From contig CALEMW010000219.1 of the NCBI GenBank assembly GCA_937910695.1, forward strand, positions 62,001-126,000: DNA of 64,000 nucleotides. Reading direction: 5' to 3'. The stretch comes from an uncultured bacterium. GTDB lineage: Bacteria; Krumholzibacteriota; Krumholzibacteriia; LZORAL124-64-63. Below, piece after piece: positions 1 to 8,920 of the stretch. Positions within the stretch are counted from its first letter, which is position 1. Each line of letters opens with the position of its first letter. The notes beneath the pieces were generated by a model that saw only the letters and a list, made by a program, of their open reading frames with translations, did not search any database and was not told where the DNA came from. Both the position numbers and the translations under genes were made by a program.

Positions 1-1125
1 CGGCGCCAGCCAGGCGACGCCTTCGGCCGGGGGATCCAGATCCGATCGCAGGCTGGCATCCCGCCAGGTCGGATCACTAGGATCCCGATCGACAAGGACC
101 GTCCATGAAGTCTGGGCGCGGTTGCCGGCCCGATCCTCGGCTGTCAGATCAAAGACATGAGCTCCAGGCGTCATGACGGTCGGATCGGCCCACCAGGCCG
201 TGCCCGTCCGTCCTTCGAGGTTGTCGCCGTCGTTCACATGGAGCCAGCGTTCCCGACCCTCCGGCGTCTCCAGCCACATCAGAAGGGCGCAGTCGTTCCG
301 CTCGAAAGCGAAGGACTCGTTCCTGGATTCGAAGATCAGGGAATCGTCGACGGTCAAGGCGAGACGCCACGGTTCCAGTCGATGCCCCCGCACATCCGAA
401 ACCTCCACGACCTGGCACGTGAAGGCGACGGCACCATGAATCCCTACCACGCCGAGATCGGGCCCCAAAGCCGAGACCCCGTCGCCGACCGCGCGGGCAA
501 CAGGTCCGCCATCGACGGTGGCCCCCGGCGCAGCCGGGATGGCCCGCACCCTCAGCAGGCGGGGCGGAATGTCATCGGCGACCGCGAAGCCCCAGGCCTG
601 AGGGTCGCGCGGATGGTTCGCCCCGTCGCGGACCTCGAAATGCAGATGTGGACCCGACGTACCGCTCTGACCAGAAAGGGCCAGCACGTCCCCTGAGCGC
701 ACCGGATGCTTGCCAGCCGGAAACTGCAGCGCCACGCTCCAGCTGCCTTGTCGACGTTGAGCCTGTTCCACCAATGGCCGGATGGAGTCCGCTAAGCGCT
801 CAAGATGGGCATAGACATAGGTCAGCCCGTCGTCGCCGCGAAGATAGAGAGCCTTGCCGTAGCCCCCCGCCGTAAAGCGGATGCGGCTGATCCAACCGTC
901 GGTCACGGCGCGCACCGTGTGACCGGAGCGTTCGTCGGTCTTGAAGTCCAGGCCGGCATGAAAGCGTCCGGGACGATGCTCCATGAAGTTGGAGGTCAGA
1001 TAGTGCGGTTCAAGATCCAGAGGCCAGATCGGGCCGTCTACGTCGCCTGCCGCAACCGTTCCGGACACGAGCAGGAGGGCAAGAACGGCCCAATGTCCGC
1101 TGTAAATCGACTTGCGGTAGTTCAA
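1..1125 (-). CDS. Secreted M23 (LytM-type) metallopeptidase, C-terminus cut by window edge
   Basis: The gene starts at a TTG codon with AGGAGG a few bases upstream and has no ATG at this end. The frame is open to the left edge (at least 375 codons), so the C-terminus is missing. Residues 1-26 look like a signal peptide. The zinc peptidase core is intact: H-A-G-L-D at residues 56-60 (H-x3-D zinc pair) and H-L-H-F-E-V-R-D-G from residue 160 (the HxH motif). M23 enzymes cut peptidoglycan cross-bridges or act as amidase activators; the substrate here cannot be told. Residues 170-375 are a beta-rich extension ending in an AEDRAGN motif typical of Ig-like domains. It is divergent from the PpiD-like gene. 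Confidence 0.85.
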   Translation of the reverse strand, partial: MNYRKSIYSGHWAVLALLLVSGTVAAGDVDGPIWPLDLEPHYLTSNFMEHRPGRFHAGLDFKTDERSGHTVRAVTDGWISRIRFTAGGYGKALYLRGDDGLTYVYAHLERLADSIRPLVEQAQRRQGSWSVALQFPAGKHPVRSGDVLALSGQSGTSGPHLHFEVRDGANHPRDPQAWGFAVADDIPPRLLRVRAIPAAPGATVDGGPVARAVGDGVSALGPDLGVVGIHGAVAFTCQVVEVSDVRGHRLEPWRLALTVDDSLIFESRNESFAFERNDCALLMWLETPEGRERWLHVNDGDNLEGRTGTAWWADPTVMTPGAHVFDLTAEDRAGNRAQTSWTVLVDRDPSDPTWRDASLRSDLDPPAEGVAWLAP

Positions 1126-1228
1126 GAGGGGCCTCCTGCACGGTTCGAGTTGCAGAGCCGGCACGTTAACAACAGCGGGCGTCCGCGTCCAGGTCTGCGA
1201 TTTTCGCTGGTCCGGGCCCCTTCCCTGT

Positions 1229-1300
1229 GTTAAATTCGATGGTCGATCAAGGATCATCCCAGTTCGGGTCTGCACCATGCCAGAGGCGTGGGTTTTTTTT
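1229..1300 (+). terminator. Intrinsic terminator in the ppiD leader (attenuator or sRNA end)
   Basis: A 7-bp stem, CCATGCC (1275-1281) with GGCGTGG (1285-1291) including one G-T wobble, has a 3-nt loop and is followed by G and eight T residues (1293-1300). It reads on the plus strand 120 nt before the PpiD start, and no plus-strand gene lies before it. A TTAAAT sequence near 1234 could be a -10 element. A further hairpin (CTGT-C-CGGAAA / TTTCCG-ACAG, about 1348-1373) lies between it and the gene. Confidence 0.6.
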
Positions 1301-1420
1301 CGTGCCGGTCTCGTTCATTTCAGTCCCGGTCGCCCGAGAGACAACACTGTCCGGAAATGATTTCCGACAGCGTGGTCCGGCGACGTTGTCCGGCCCCGTT
1401 AGAGCCGCGAGGAGTTCAAG

Positions 1421-3229
1421 ATGTTCAAGCTGCTGAGGTCCAGGGCCAAGTTCTTCTACTGGATCATCGCGTCGACCTTCATCCTGTTCACGTTCGTCGT
1501 CTGGGGCGCCCAGTGCAACCGCAACCCCCGCAACACCAGCGACGTGCCCGATTCTGTGGGATCCATCAACGGTGTGGAAATCACATGGCAGGAATGGGAC
1601 AACTCCTACAAGTACTACCTGTCCCAGGTCCGTCAGCAGTCTCAGACCTCGGCGCTGACAGCCAACCAGCGCGCCCAGGCTGCGGAGACCGTCTGGAACG
1701 GCCTGCTGCGACTGAAGCTCGATGCGATGGAGATCAAACGCCGCGGCATCAAGGTGACCGACCAGGAGATCATCGACACCTTGAAGAACAATCCGCCCTC
1801 TTATCTGCTGCAGCAGTATGTAACGCCCGAGGGTCAGCTGGACATGGACGCCTACCTGTCCGACCTCGCAAACCCCGAGCGTGACTGGACGGCCGTCGAG
1901 GCTCAGCTCCGTGCCACCCTGCCCAGCCAGAGGCTCTTCATGGAGTTGACCAGCGACGTCACGGTGACCGAGGAGGAGATCCGCGACCAGTTCATCCAGC
2001 AGAACGGCCGCGCCATCGCGGAGTACGTGGGTGTCAATTTCTCCGACATCACTCTGGACAGCGATGCCACTCCTGAGAGTCTGCGCGCCTATTACGACGC
2101 CCACCCAGATGAGTTCGTGGAGCCTGAGATGGTCGTCGCCGAGCTCGTGTCCTTCCCCAAGGATGCCAGCGAAGCCGACGACACGGAAGTCATGGAACTG
2201 ACCCTCGAAGTGCGGCAGGAAATCGTCTCCGGCGAACGGGATTTCGCCACCGCTGCCTTGTGGTACTCGGAGGACTCCTCCAAGGACCAGGGCGGCGATC
2301 TCGGCACCTTCGACCGCGACCGCATGGTCGACGAGTTCGCTGACGCCGCCTTCTCCCTGCCCATCGGCGAGATCAGCCAGCCGATCAAGACCCAGTTCGG
2401 CTATCACCTGATCGAGGTTCTGGAACACTTCGAGGAGGACGGGGAACTCAAGCAGGTGCATGCCCGCCATATCCTGTTCAAGGTCACTCCCAGCGATGCG
2501 ACGATCCGCGAAATCTACGAGCGGGCCCAGCTCTTCGTCGAGGACGCCCGCCACCACGGTTTCGCCGAGACAGCCGCCGACATGGCCCTCGCCGTCCAGC
2601 GCCCCGCCGCCACGCGCAAGGGCTGGGACCTCTCCGGGCTGCGCAACACCGTCGAAGGCACCTACTTCTGCTTCAGCGCCAAGCCGGGCGACGTCAGCCG
2701 GGCCTTTGAAAACGATACGGTCTTCTACGTGGTGCACATGGTCGAGAAGATCGACGGAGGCACCACGCCGTTCGAGGATGTCGAAACCCAGGTCGTGACC
2801 AAGGTCGACCGCGAACGCAAGGCCGATCTGGCCCGCACTCAGCTGAACCCGGCGGTAGGCGCCATCCAGATGGGCAGTTCCTTCGCCGATGCCGCCGCCG
2901 AGCACGGACTCGCCCATGCGGTGACCGACACGTTCTCCTACACCGGCAACATCATCGGTGTCGGCTACAACACCGAGTTCAACACTGCGGCCAGGGAGCA
3001 CCCAGTGGGTGAATTCGTCTCTGACGTGGAGACCAGCCGAGGACTTTTCGCCCTGACCGTCCTCTGGAAGTCCGCCGTGGATGAAGAGGCCTACCTGACC
3101 TCACGCGAGTCCATGCGGCAGAACCTCCTCTTCGAGCGCCAGCAGGACGCCATGGAGAAGTGGTACGAAACCCAGCTGGCAACGGCGAAGATCAAGGACA
3201 ATCGGGCGGTGCTCTACAAGGGCAACTAG
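1421..3229 (+). CDS. ppiD: PpiD/SurA-like membrane-anchored peptidyl-prolyl isomerase chaperone
   Basis: 602 aa, ATG preceded by GAGGAG. A single N-terminal membrane segment (about residues 11-31, FYWIIAS...FVVWGA) anchors a large exported part, the layout of PpiD: SurA-type N-terminal helical region (about 40-230), then a parvulin domain (about 236-335) with the typical GGDLGTF and FGYHLIEV motifs. A second parvulin-like segment begins at VHARHILF (about residue 346) but lacks the GGDLG block and looks degenerate. PpiD proteins help fold newly exported envelope proteins at the inner membrane. The gene stands alone, with a terminator 33 bp after the stop. It could equally be called a SurA-N domain foldase. 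Confidence 0.85.
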   Translation: MFKLLRSRAKFFYWIIASTFILFTFVVWGAQCNRNPRNTSDVPDSVGSINGVEITWQEWDNSYKYYLSQVRQQSQTSALTANQRAQAAETVWNGLLRLKLDAMEIKRRGIKVTDQEIIDTLKNNPPSYLLQQYVTPEGQLDMDAYLSDLANPERDWTAVEAQLRATLPSQRLFMELTSDVTVTEEEIRDQFIQQNGRAIAEYVGVNFSDITLDSDATPESLRAYYDAHPDEFVEPEMVVAELVSFPKDASEADDTEVMELTLEVRQEIVSGERDFATAALWYSEDSSKDQGGDLGTFDRDRMVDEFADAAFSLPIGEISQPIKTQFGYHLIEVLEHFEEDGELKQVHARHILFKVTPSDATIREIYERAQLFVEDARHHGFAETAADMALAVQRPAATRKGWDLSGLRNTVEGTYFCFSAKPGDVSRAFENDTVFYVVHMVEKIDGGTTPFEDVETQVVTKVDRERKADLARTQLNPAVGAIQMGSSFADAAAEHGLAHAVTDTFSYTGNIIGVGYNTEFNTAAREHPVGEFVSDVETSRGLFALTVLWKSAVDEEAYLTSRESMRQNLLFERQQDAMEKWYETQLATAKIKDNRAVLYKGN

Positions 3230-3261
3230 GCCATCGCACAGCTGTGCGCCGAGCAAACAGA

Positions 3262-3296
3262 AGAGGCCTTCCCAAAAGGGAAGGCCTCTTTCTTGT
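3262..3296. terminator. Strong intrinsic terminator, probably bidirectional
   Basis: A perfect 12-bp stem, AGAGGCCTTCCC (3262-3273) with GGGAAGGCCTCT (3278-3289), has an AAAA loop and is followed by TTCTTGTCT on the plus strand. On the minus strand it is followed by TCTGTTTG, so it can serve both the PpiD-like gene and the convergent operon ending at 3330. Confidence 0.85.
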
Positions 3297-3329
3297 CTCC
3301 CTCGGCAGGGCTTCTGGCCGCTAAACGGC

Positions 3330-3764
3330 TCAGTCGTCGCCGAAGGGATTCCGGGGCTTCTCCCGCTGGCCGCCGAACAAACCGCCGTCCATCTCACGAA
3401 TCCTCTCGCGGCGTTTCTTCTCGTGATCGCCGTCAGCGAACAGCTTCGCCATGCGCTCGTTCTCTTCCTGTTTGCGGCGGTCGAAGTCGGCGAGGGCTTC
3501 ATCCATACCGGTGCGATCCGCCTCGGGAACCAAGGCATCCACCGCCAAGTGATCCCCCACTTCAAGATGACGTTCGTAAGCACTGTCGACAACGACCACG
3601 GCGGCAATATCCTGCAGGCCAGCAACCTTGAGACGTACGATTTCCGGGGCCATCCCGATCAGATCAGCCACGGCGTCGATGGTCGGCGGCGTCCCATTGC
3701 GATGAGACAACACGCGGATGGCGGAGAGAATCAAATGCCCTTCTTCTCGACTGACGGTCTCCAC
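3330..3764 (-). CDS. Small helix-turn-helix-like protein of unknown function
   Basis: 144 aa. Residues 1-60 (METVSREEGHLIL...IDAVADLIGMAPEIVRLKVAGL) read like a winged-helix or MarR-like DNA-binding segment with a helix-turn-helix around IDAVADLIGMAPEIVRLK. The C-terminal half is highly charged (KKRRERIREMDGG) and ends in a Gly/Pro/Asn-rich stretch, NPFGDD. It is the last gene of the long minus-strand run, 30 bp after mrfB, so it may be co-expressed with that repair pair. No family can be named with confidence. A regulator role is a guess from the fold-like N-terminus only. Confidence 0.6.
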   Translation of the reverse strand: METVSREEGHLILSAIRVLSHRNGTPPTIDAVADLIGMAPEIVRLKVAGLQDIAAVVVVDSAYERHLEVGDHLAVDALVPEADRTGMDEALADFDRRKQEENERMAKLFADGDHEKKRRERIREMDGGLFGGQREKPRNPFGDD

Positions 3765-3794
3765 GGCTTCCTCCCGGTTCAGGTCTCCACGACG

Positions 3795-5012
3795 TTAACT
3801 CCGCAGGAACTCCGGCGCAACGCTCGAGGCTGCGAGCCGTTGTTCCAGTCGCGCCACTCGTGAGGGTTCGCCGCAACGCCGGGCATGTCCGAGCGCCCGC
3901 AGATGGTCCGGCAGACGATGTTCATAGAGGATCGCCGCCTCGCGATGGAGCCATGAACTCGCGGGCTCGAGACACAATCCACCAGCGACAAGGGCGGCGA
4001 CTGCATCCCAATCGCCCGTCCTCTTGAGCATACGAACCGCGTCGGCGAAGAACGATGGCGGTGGCCCGAAGCGCTCGTCGAGTCGGATCACTGACAGAGG
4101 TGATGCGGCGATGGCGGCGCGGATCCAGTCGGCCTCCAGTTCCCGATCCCGCCTCGTTTCACTGAGACGGGCCAGCGACCACCGGTCCTGCCAGCAGAAT
4201 GCATCAGCAAGCGCCGAACCTTTTCCGGCGGTATCGCAGACCGCGGCGGCGGTCGTCAGGATTCCCGCCATGCCCTCCAGATCCCAGGCATTGTGGGCCA
4301 GGACCGTGGCCAAAGGGCCGGCAGTCCCTTCGCGCACGAAATCGATCCAGGTCTGGGGAATGCGGGCTCCCGGGATATCCTCCCCGTCTCTCGCCAGGCC
4401 CAGAATATGCTGTTCCACCGTTCCCTGTCGGCAGTCGGTCAACCGACGGCCCCACAGACGCCTCGCCAACGGCAGAAGATCCCAGCTGTCGTGAGCAGCG
4501 AGCAGTCCACGACGCCTGGCGAGAATCCCCCGGGTGCGGAGCAGCGGCAGGTCGTAACTGTGACCGTTGTACGTTGCCAGCAGACGAAACCCCGCGGCGA
4601 AGGACTCCAACTCTGCAAGCATGGCGGGCTCTGATCCCGGACCGGGCAACATGTACTGCCGGAGGTGCAGCTGCGAATCTTCCTCCCACCAAGCGAGCCC
4701 CACCAGGAAGGGCACAGTGCCGGTCCCGCCGGCGAGGCCGGTCGTCTCGGTATCGAGGAAAAGAACATCGTTCCACATGAGATCGGCGGGGATCGGGCGC
4801 GTCAGAGCGCCGCAGAAGACAGAAGGGTCGTGGGCAGGTGGCGCGACGGATCGGACCTCGTTGCGGATCCAGACCGGACCGGCAACTCCGTCCCGCTTGT
4901 CCAGGCCGAGAAAGTCAGGGAATTCCCGGGAAAGTTGCGGCGTCTCGTCATGCTTCCTGGTGTGCGTGCCCACCGACCGTTCGAGACGCGCCAGCCGCCG
5001 CCTCAGATCCAC
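3795..5012 (-). CDS. mrfB: RNase H-fold exonuclease, MrfB/YprB family
   Basis: 405 aa from GTG 5012; AGAGG lies 6 nt upstream and the codon sits one base after the helicase stop, so it is preferred over the longer frame that overlaps the helicase by about 120 bp. An RNase H-like 3'-5' exonuclease core is visible: LDTETTGL (metal-binding D-x-E), YNGHSYDLPLL and HNAWDLEGM supply the other acidic residues. The rest is a helical, TPR-like C-terminus. In Bacillus subtilis MrfA and MrfB work together in a UvrABC-independent excision pathway for mitomycin C lesions; the same pair is adjacent here. The lesion range in this organism is inferred, not shown. Confidence 0.8.
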   Translation of the reverse strand: MDLRRRLARLERSVGTHTRKHDETPQLSREFPDFLGLDKRDGVAGPVWIRNEVRSVAPPAHDPSVFCGALTRPIPADLMWNDVLFLDTETTGLAGGTGTVPFLVGLAWWEEDSQLHLRQYMLPGPGSEPAMLAELESFAAGFRLLATYNGHSYDLPLLRTRGILARRRGLLAAHDSWDLLPLARRLWGRRLTDCRQGTVEQHILGLARDGEDIPGARIPQTWIDFVREGTAGPLATVLAHNAWDLEGMAGILTTAAAVCDTAGKGSALADAFCWQDRWSLARLSETRRDRELEADWIRAAIAASPLSVIRLDERFGPPPSFFADAVRMLKRTGDWDAVAALVAGGLCLEPASSWLHREAAILYEHRLPDHLRALGHARRCGEPSRVARLEQRLAASSVAPEFLRS

Positions 5013-5013
5013 A

Positions 5014-7335
5014 TCAAGCCTCTTCGGCTCTGGCTGCGTCCGCTTCAGGGGCGGCGGTCCGGGCTTCCGACCAAGCACCGAGGATCCAGCGGGCGCCGTC
5101 CCGCGAGGTGGCTCCCGAATCCACCGGTGCACCCACGCAAGAGGGACAGCCTGCGGCGCAGCTGCAACGTTCCAGATGCTTCAGAGCCCTGGCCGCGATC
5201 TCGTCGATCTGAAGATAGACCCGCCGCGCATAACCGACACCGCCTGGATAGGCGTCGTAGACGTAGAGGGTCGGCCGATCGGTGAACGGGGATTTGACCA
5301 TGGGCAGAGTCCTCAAATCGGCGGGGTCGGCCATGACGAAGGCCGGCGCCACGTTGCCCAGCAGATGGGCCACACCCTTCAGCGCATCGCCGAGATCGAG
5401 GTGTGCGTCGCTCATCTGCCGGTGCAGTTCCTCGGGCAGCTCCCACCAGAAGCTCGTGGTATGCAGCTCCATCTCAGGCAGGTGGATCTTGCCGGCGCCC
5501 ACGTTCTCGTGGGTGCCCAGCTTGATCTTCTTGAAAACGGTCACCTTGCTGATCAGGCCGATTTCGCCGAGGCCCTTGCGCCCCAGGCCGATGTCGCAGC
5601 CCTCCTCGTCGTCAAGGGTCTTGAGCTCCGTCTTGCGCTGGGCGTCGGTGTAGTAGTCGACATCGACCGGCTTGACGTAGGCCTTGCGGCGGTCCCAATC
5701 CAGCTTGTCCACGTGGTACTGGCGGGCGCCGTGGATATAGATGGCCTCGTCGTGAAGCATTTCCTGACTGCTGAACAGGTCCATCTCGCCGATCACCTTA
5801 CCGGTGGGTTGCGAACTGTCGATGATCACCACGTTGTCGGGCGCGGCGCTGCGCAGCGAGACGTCTTCGGCGGGATAGGTATCGGTCATCCAATGGTAGC
5901 GGTTGCCCTCACGGTGCAGCACGTCCATCTCCACGAGATAATCGAGAATCTCACCTACCGGGCGTTCGCCGTAGGGTTCGCCTTGATCGAAGGGCAGCTC
6001 GAAAGCAGCGCATTTGAGATGGCTGAGCAGGATCATCAGGTTGTCCGGATCCACCGCCGCAGTCTCGGGGCCACGTCCGAAGAACCAGTCGGGGTTGGTG
6101 ATCACGTACTGATCGAGGGGATTGCTCGTGGCCACCAGCACCGCGACGCTGAGGTTCTGGCTGCGGCCGGCGCGCCCCGCCTGCTGCCAGGAACTCGCCA
6201 CTGTGCCCGCATAGCCCGTCATGATGCAGACGTCGAGGCGGCCGATGTCGATGCCGAGTTCGAGGGCGTTGGTGCTGACGACGGCTTTGACCGACCCGTC
6301 GCGCAGTCCCTGCTCGATGGCCCGTCGCTCGCTGGGCAGATATCCGCCGCGGTAACCCCGCACTTCACCCTTCTTGATGCCGACCTTGCGGCCCGCCTTC
6401 TCCAGGTAAGTCAGCAGCAGCTCCACCCGCATGCGCGAACGAGCGAAAACGATCAGCTGAGACTTCGCCGCCAGAAAGCGCTCGGCCAGGATCCGCGATT
6501 CCTTCACGGCGGAGCGCCGGATGCCCAGCTCGTGGTTCACCACCGGGGGATTGTAGAAGATGACGTGCTTCTCCCCCTGGGGGGCGCCGTTGTCGTCGAT
6601 CACTCCCACTTCGCGACCCGCCAACTCCGTCGCCAGCTCTCCCGGGTTGGCGATGGTCGCCGAGCAGCCGATGAAGAGAGGATCGGCCCCGTAGAAATTG
6701 GCGATGCGGCGCAGCCGCCTCAGCACGTTGGCCACGTGGCTGCCGAACACGCCTCGGTAGGTGTGGACCTCGTCCACCACGACGTACTTCAGGTTCTCGA
6801 AGAGCTTCACCCATAGAGTGTGGTGGGGCAGTACGCCCTGGTGCAGCATGTCGGGATTGGTGATCACGATATGCCCGCTGCTGCGGATGGCGCGGCGGGC
6901 CGTCTCGGGGGTGTCGCCGTCGAAGGTGTAGGTCTTGATGTCGGCGCCCAGATCGGAGATCAGGCCGTGCACCTCGTGCATCTGGTCCTGGCTCAGGGCC
7001 TTGGTCGGGAACAGGTAGAGGGCCCGCGCCTGGGGATCGCGCAGGATCGTGTCGAGGACAGGCAGATTGTAGCAGAGAGTCTTGCCGGACGCCGTGGGCG
7101 TGACCACCACGAAGGGATCGCGGGCGCTCGCCCGGCGTACGGCCTCGGCCTGGTGGACATAGGGCCGCTCGATCCCACGCTTCTGCAGCACTTCCACAAG
7201 CCGGGGATCCAGACTCTCGGGCCAGTCCGCATAGCGCGCCAGACGGGGAGGCAAGACCTCCCAGCGGGTCACGTTGCGCAGGAAGCGATCGTCCGCCTTG
7301 AGTTGATCCAGGAGTTGCGCCAGGTTCACGGCCAC
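5014..7335 (-). CDS. mrfA: DEAD/DEAH helicase with DUF1998 zinc module, MrfA/YprA family
   Basis: 773 aa superfamily 2 helicase. Walker A TPTASGKT (79-86), DEVH box (188-191), SAT motif (about 226), and QQAGRAGR motif VI (about 390) are all intact. The C-terminus holds C-S-C-x3-C-x2-C at residues 724, 726, 730 and 733, the four-cysteine metal site that marks MrfA/Hrq1-type DUF1998 helicases. MrfA is an ATP-dependent 3'-5' DNA helicase that acts with the MrfB nuclease in repair of mitomycin-type damage. It lies 13 bp after tatA and 1 bp before mrfB, so translation of the pair is probably coupled. Confidence 0.88.
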   Translation of the reverse strand: MAVNLAQLLDQLKADDRFLRNVTRWEVLPPRLARYADWPESLDPRLVEVLQKRGIERPYVHQAEAVRRASARDPFVVVTPTASGKTLCYNLPVLDTILRDPQARALYLFPTKALSQDQMHEVHGLISDLGADIKTYTFDGDTPETARRAIRSSGHIVITNPDMLHQGVLPHHTLWVKLFENLKYVVVDEVHTYRGVFGSHVANVLRRLRRIANFYGADPLFIGCSATIANPGELATELAGREVGVIDDNGAPQGEKHVIFYNPPVVNHELGIRRSAVKESRILAERFLAAKSQLIVFARSRMRVELLLTYLEKAGRKVGIKKGEVRGYRGGYLPSERRAIEQGLRDGSVKAVVSTNALELGIDIGRLDVCIMTGYAGTVASSWQQAGRAGRSQNLSVAVLVATSNPLDQYVITNPDWFFGRGPETAAVDPDNLMILLSHLKCAAFELPFDQGEPYGERPVGEILDYLVEMDVLHREGNRYHWMTDTYPAEDVSLRSAAPDNVVIIDSSQPTGKVIGEMDLFSSQEMLHDEAIYIHGARQYHVDKLDWDRRKAYVKPVDVDYYTDAQRKTELKTLDDEEGCDIGLGRKGLGEIGLISKVTVFKKIKLGTHENVGAGKIHLPEMELHTTSFWWELPEELHRQMSDAHLDLGDALKGVAHLLGNVAPAFVMADPADLRTLPMVKSPFTDRPTLYVYDAYPGGVGYARRVYLQIDEIAARALKHLERCSCAAGCPSCVGAPVDSGATSRDGARWILGAWSEARTAAPEADAARAEEA

Positions 7336-7348
7336 CGCCTTCGAGCTG

Positions 7349-7576
7349 CTAGTCCTCCTCGCGCGGCTTCTGATCCGCCTTCTCCGAGACGTCCAGCTCG
7401 CGCTTCACTTCGTCTTTAGCATCCTGGGTCGCCCGGCGGAACTTCTTGATGGATGTCCCGAAGGACTCGGCGATCTCCGGCAGCCGGCGCGGTCCGAAGA
7501 CCAGCAGCACGACCACGGCGATCACCACGAGTTCCGGCCAGCCGATGCCGCCGATGAAGGCCAACGTCGTCGTCAT
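7349..7576 (-). CDS. tatA: Sec-independent translocase subunit TatA/E
   Basis: 75 aa. A short N-terminal membrane helix ([19 protein letters not shown]), the conserved F-G-P hinge followed by [17 protein letters not shown], and a charged amphipathic tail are typical of TatA, the pore-forming subunit for export of folded twin-arginine proteins. The length fits TatA rather than the longer TatB. GGGGAG stands before the ATG. No tatC is in the window. It lies between the DUF4321 gene and mrfA with short gaps. Confidence 0.92.
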   Translation of the reverse strand: MTTTLAFIGGIGWPELVVIAVVVLLVFGPRRLPEIAESFGTSIKKFRRATQDAKDEVKRELDVSEKADQKPREED

Positions 7577-7594
7577 CGTATCCTCCCCCGTTCG

Positions 7595-7861
7595 CTAGCG
7601 GTACCAGCGCAGGAACTGGGACGCCAGAAAGACGCCCACCACGCTCATCAGGTTGAACGTCAGGCTGAACCCGAAGGTCAGGGTCAGCACCACGAGATCG
7701 AGGCTGCGCACGTCCAGCTTGATCAGCTCGCGCTCGCTCACGAAGAGCTGGTGCGCGATGGTTCCCTCGTCCAGGAACAGGGCGATGATCTCGCTGAATA
7801 CGGCCCCGATGATCAAGCCCAGAAACAGGATCAGGCTGATGGTTCCTACGGATTTGCGCAC
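7595..7861 (-). CDS. DUF4321 family small membrane protein
   Basis: 88 aa, GTG start with AAGGAGG upstream. Two hydrophobic segments (about residues 5-25 and 58-85) flank a central polar stretch (RELIKLDVRSLDLVVLTLTFG), the pattern of the DUF4321 family, whose function is unknown. The gene is often small and inserted in operons with tatA or cell-envelope genes in FCB and Firmicutes-type genomes (from memory, not checked). It sits 18 bp before tatA in the same direction. Confidence 0.7.
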   Translation of the reverse strand: MRKSVGTISLILFLGLIIGAVFSEIIALFLDEGTIAHQLFVSERELIKLDVRSLDLVVLTLTFGFSLTFNLMSVVGVFLASQFLRWYR

Positions 7862-7965
7862 GCCTCGCCTCCTTGCCGAACACCGCCGTCCCGGGAGCCG
7901 GGACGCGGACGGACAATACTACGGCTCCCATCCCGATCGAACCAGGATTTTCGCTGGAGGCCGGC

Positions 7966-8409
7966 TCAGTGTACGGATTCGGCGGTCAGCAGGGCCGTAC
8001 GGATCCTGTCGTGGTCGTTGCCGAGAATCAACACGGCGTCCGCAGCGGCGGCGGGATCGAATTCCATCAGAACCGGCAATCCCCCGAGGCGTGCGGCGAG
8101 GGCATGGGCCGAAGCGTCGTCGAGGCGTCGGTTGACGAGCAGGCTGTGCTGATATCGGTCGTGATCGGCATTGGCCAACAGCGCCGCCGTGGCTCCGGCC
8201 CGCCCGAGAATGAGGCTCAGATCCGCGGCCAGCCCCGGAATACCGCTCCCGTTGCGGATCTCCAGCTGAACCACGGCATCGCCGGCCATGAACGCGCGTT
8301 CCTGACCGGCGGCCCGCTCAGCCGCCCGGTCGCGTTGGAAGGATCCGATCCCCACAGAAACTAGGGCCAGAACCATGATCACGAGCAGGGTTGCCATCCG
8401 CCTGCTCAT
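7966..8409 (-). CDS. LytR_C-domain membrane-anchored protein
   Basis: 147 aa from ATG 8409, which overlaps the stop of the HIT gene as TGATG; an in-frame TTG lies one codon earlier. An N-terminal membrane anchor (ATLLVIMVLALVSVGIG) is followed by a LytR C-terminal-type domain: VQLEIRNGSGIPGLAADLSLIL, where the N-G-S-G-x-x-G-L-A core is diagnostic. This domain occurs alone or fused to LytR-CpsA-Psr ligases; alone, its role is not established. A 104-bp gap separates it from the DUF4321 gene. Confidence 0.75.
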   Translation of the reverse strand: MSRRMATLLVIMVLALVSVGIGSFQRDRAAERAAGQERAFMAGDAVVQLEIRNGSGIPGLAADLSLILGRAGATAALLANADHDRYQHSLLVNRRLDDASAHALAARLGGLPVLMEFDPAAAADAVLILGNDHDRIRTALLTAESVH

Positions 8410-8909
8410 CAAAGACCGCCGCCGACGAGTTCTTCAGCCAGGAGGGGCTTGAGGCGGGCGTATGTGTCTTCCAGGCGTTCGGGAATCACACGGGTGTCGC
8501 TCACGACGGTCATGAAGTTGGTGTCGCCATTCCAGCGGGGCAGCATGTGCAGGTGGAAATGGCCGGGAATGCCTGCCCCCGCCCCGGCGCCGCCGTTGTA
8601 GCCGCAGTTGACACCGTGGGGATCGTACCCACGCCTCAGGGTTCGCTCCATGGCGGCCAGCAGCACGCTCATGTCCTGAATCTCCTCCGGGGTGCATTCG
8701 ACCAGAGAACCGGCGTGCCGATTGAGGACCAGCAATACGTGGCCGCCGTTGTATGGATAGCGGTTCAGGATCACGAACCAGTGCCGAGAACGATGGAGGA
8801 TCCTGGTTTCCTCGTCCTGCTCCAGCTGACAGCCGCAGAACACACAGCATTCGTGGGTGCGTTCGCCGCGCACATAATCCAGTCGCCAGGGCGTGAACAG
8901 ACGGTCCAT
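8409..8909 (-). CDS. HIT family hydrolase / Ap4A phosphorylase-like
   Basis: 166 aa. The histidine triad H-F-H-L-H-M-L, followed by PRWNGDTNFM, matches the ATP adenylyltransferase / diadenosine tetraphosphate phosphorylase branch of the HIT family. CVFCG near residue 23 is a likely zinc-binding Cys pair. NRYPYNGGHVLLV is the conserved strand before the active site. These enzymes act on dinucleoside polyphosphates or nucleotide conjugates in the cytoplasm; the substrate here is unproven. Lies 11 bp after the GlmU-like gene. Confidence 0.88.
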   Translation of the reverse strand: MDRLFTPWRLDYVRGERTHECCVFCGCQLEQDEETRILHRSRHWFVILNRYPYNGGHVLLVLNRHAGSLVECTPEEIQDMSVLLAAMERTLRRGYDPHGVNCGYNGGAGAGAGIPGHFHLHMLPRWNGDTNFMTVVSDTRVIPERLEDTYARLKPLLAEELVGGGL

Positions 8910-8920
8910 GACGGTCCTCC

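Noticed and set aside
1247..3001. 584-codon open frame on the minus strand inside the PpiD-like gene
   Set aside because: It is antisense to a well-supported gene, has no domain and no ribosome site, and results from GC-rich codon bias.
4567..6816. 749-codon plus-strand open frame across mrfB and mrfA
   Set aside because: Antisense to two recognised repair genes; composition is typical of shadow translation (His/Gly/Val/Asp-rich).
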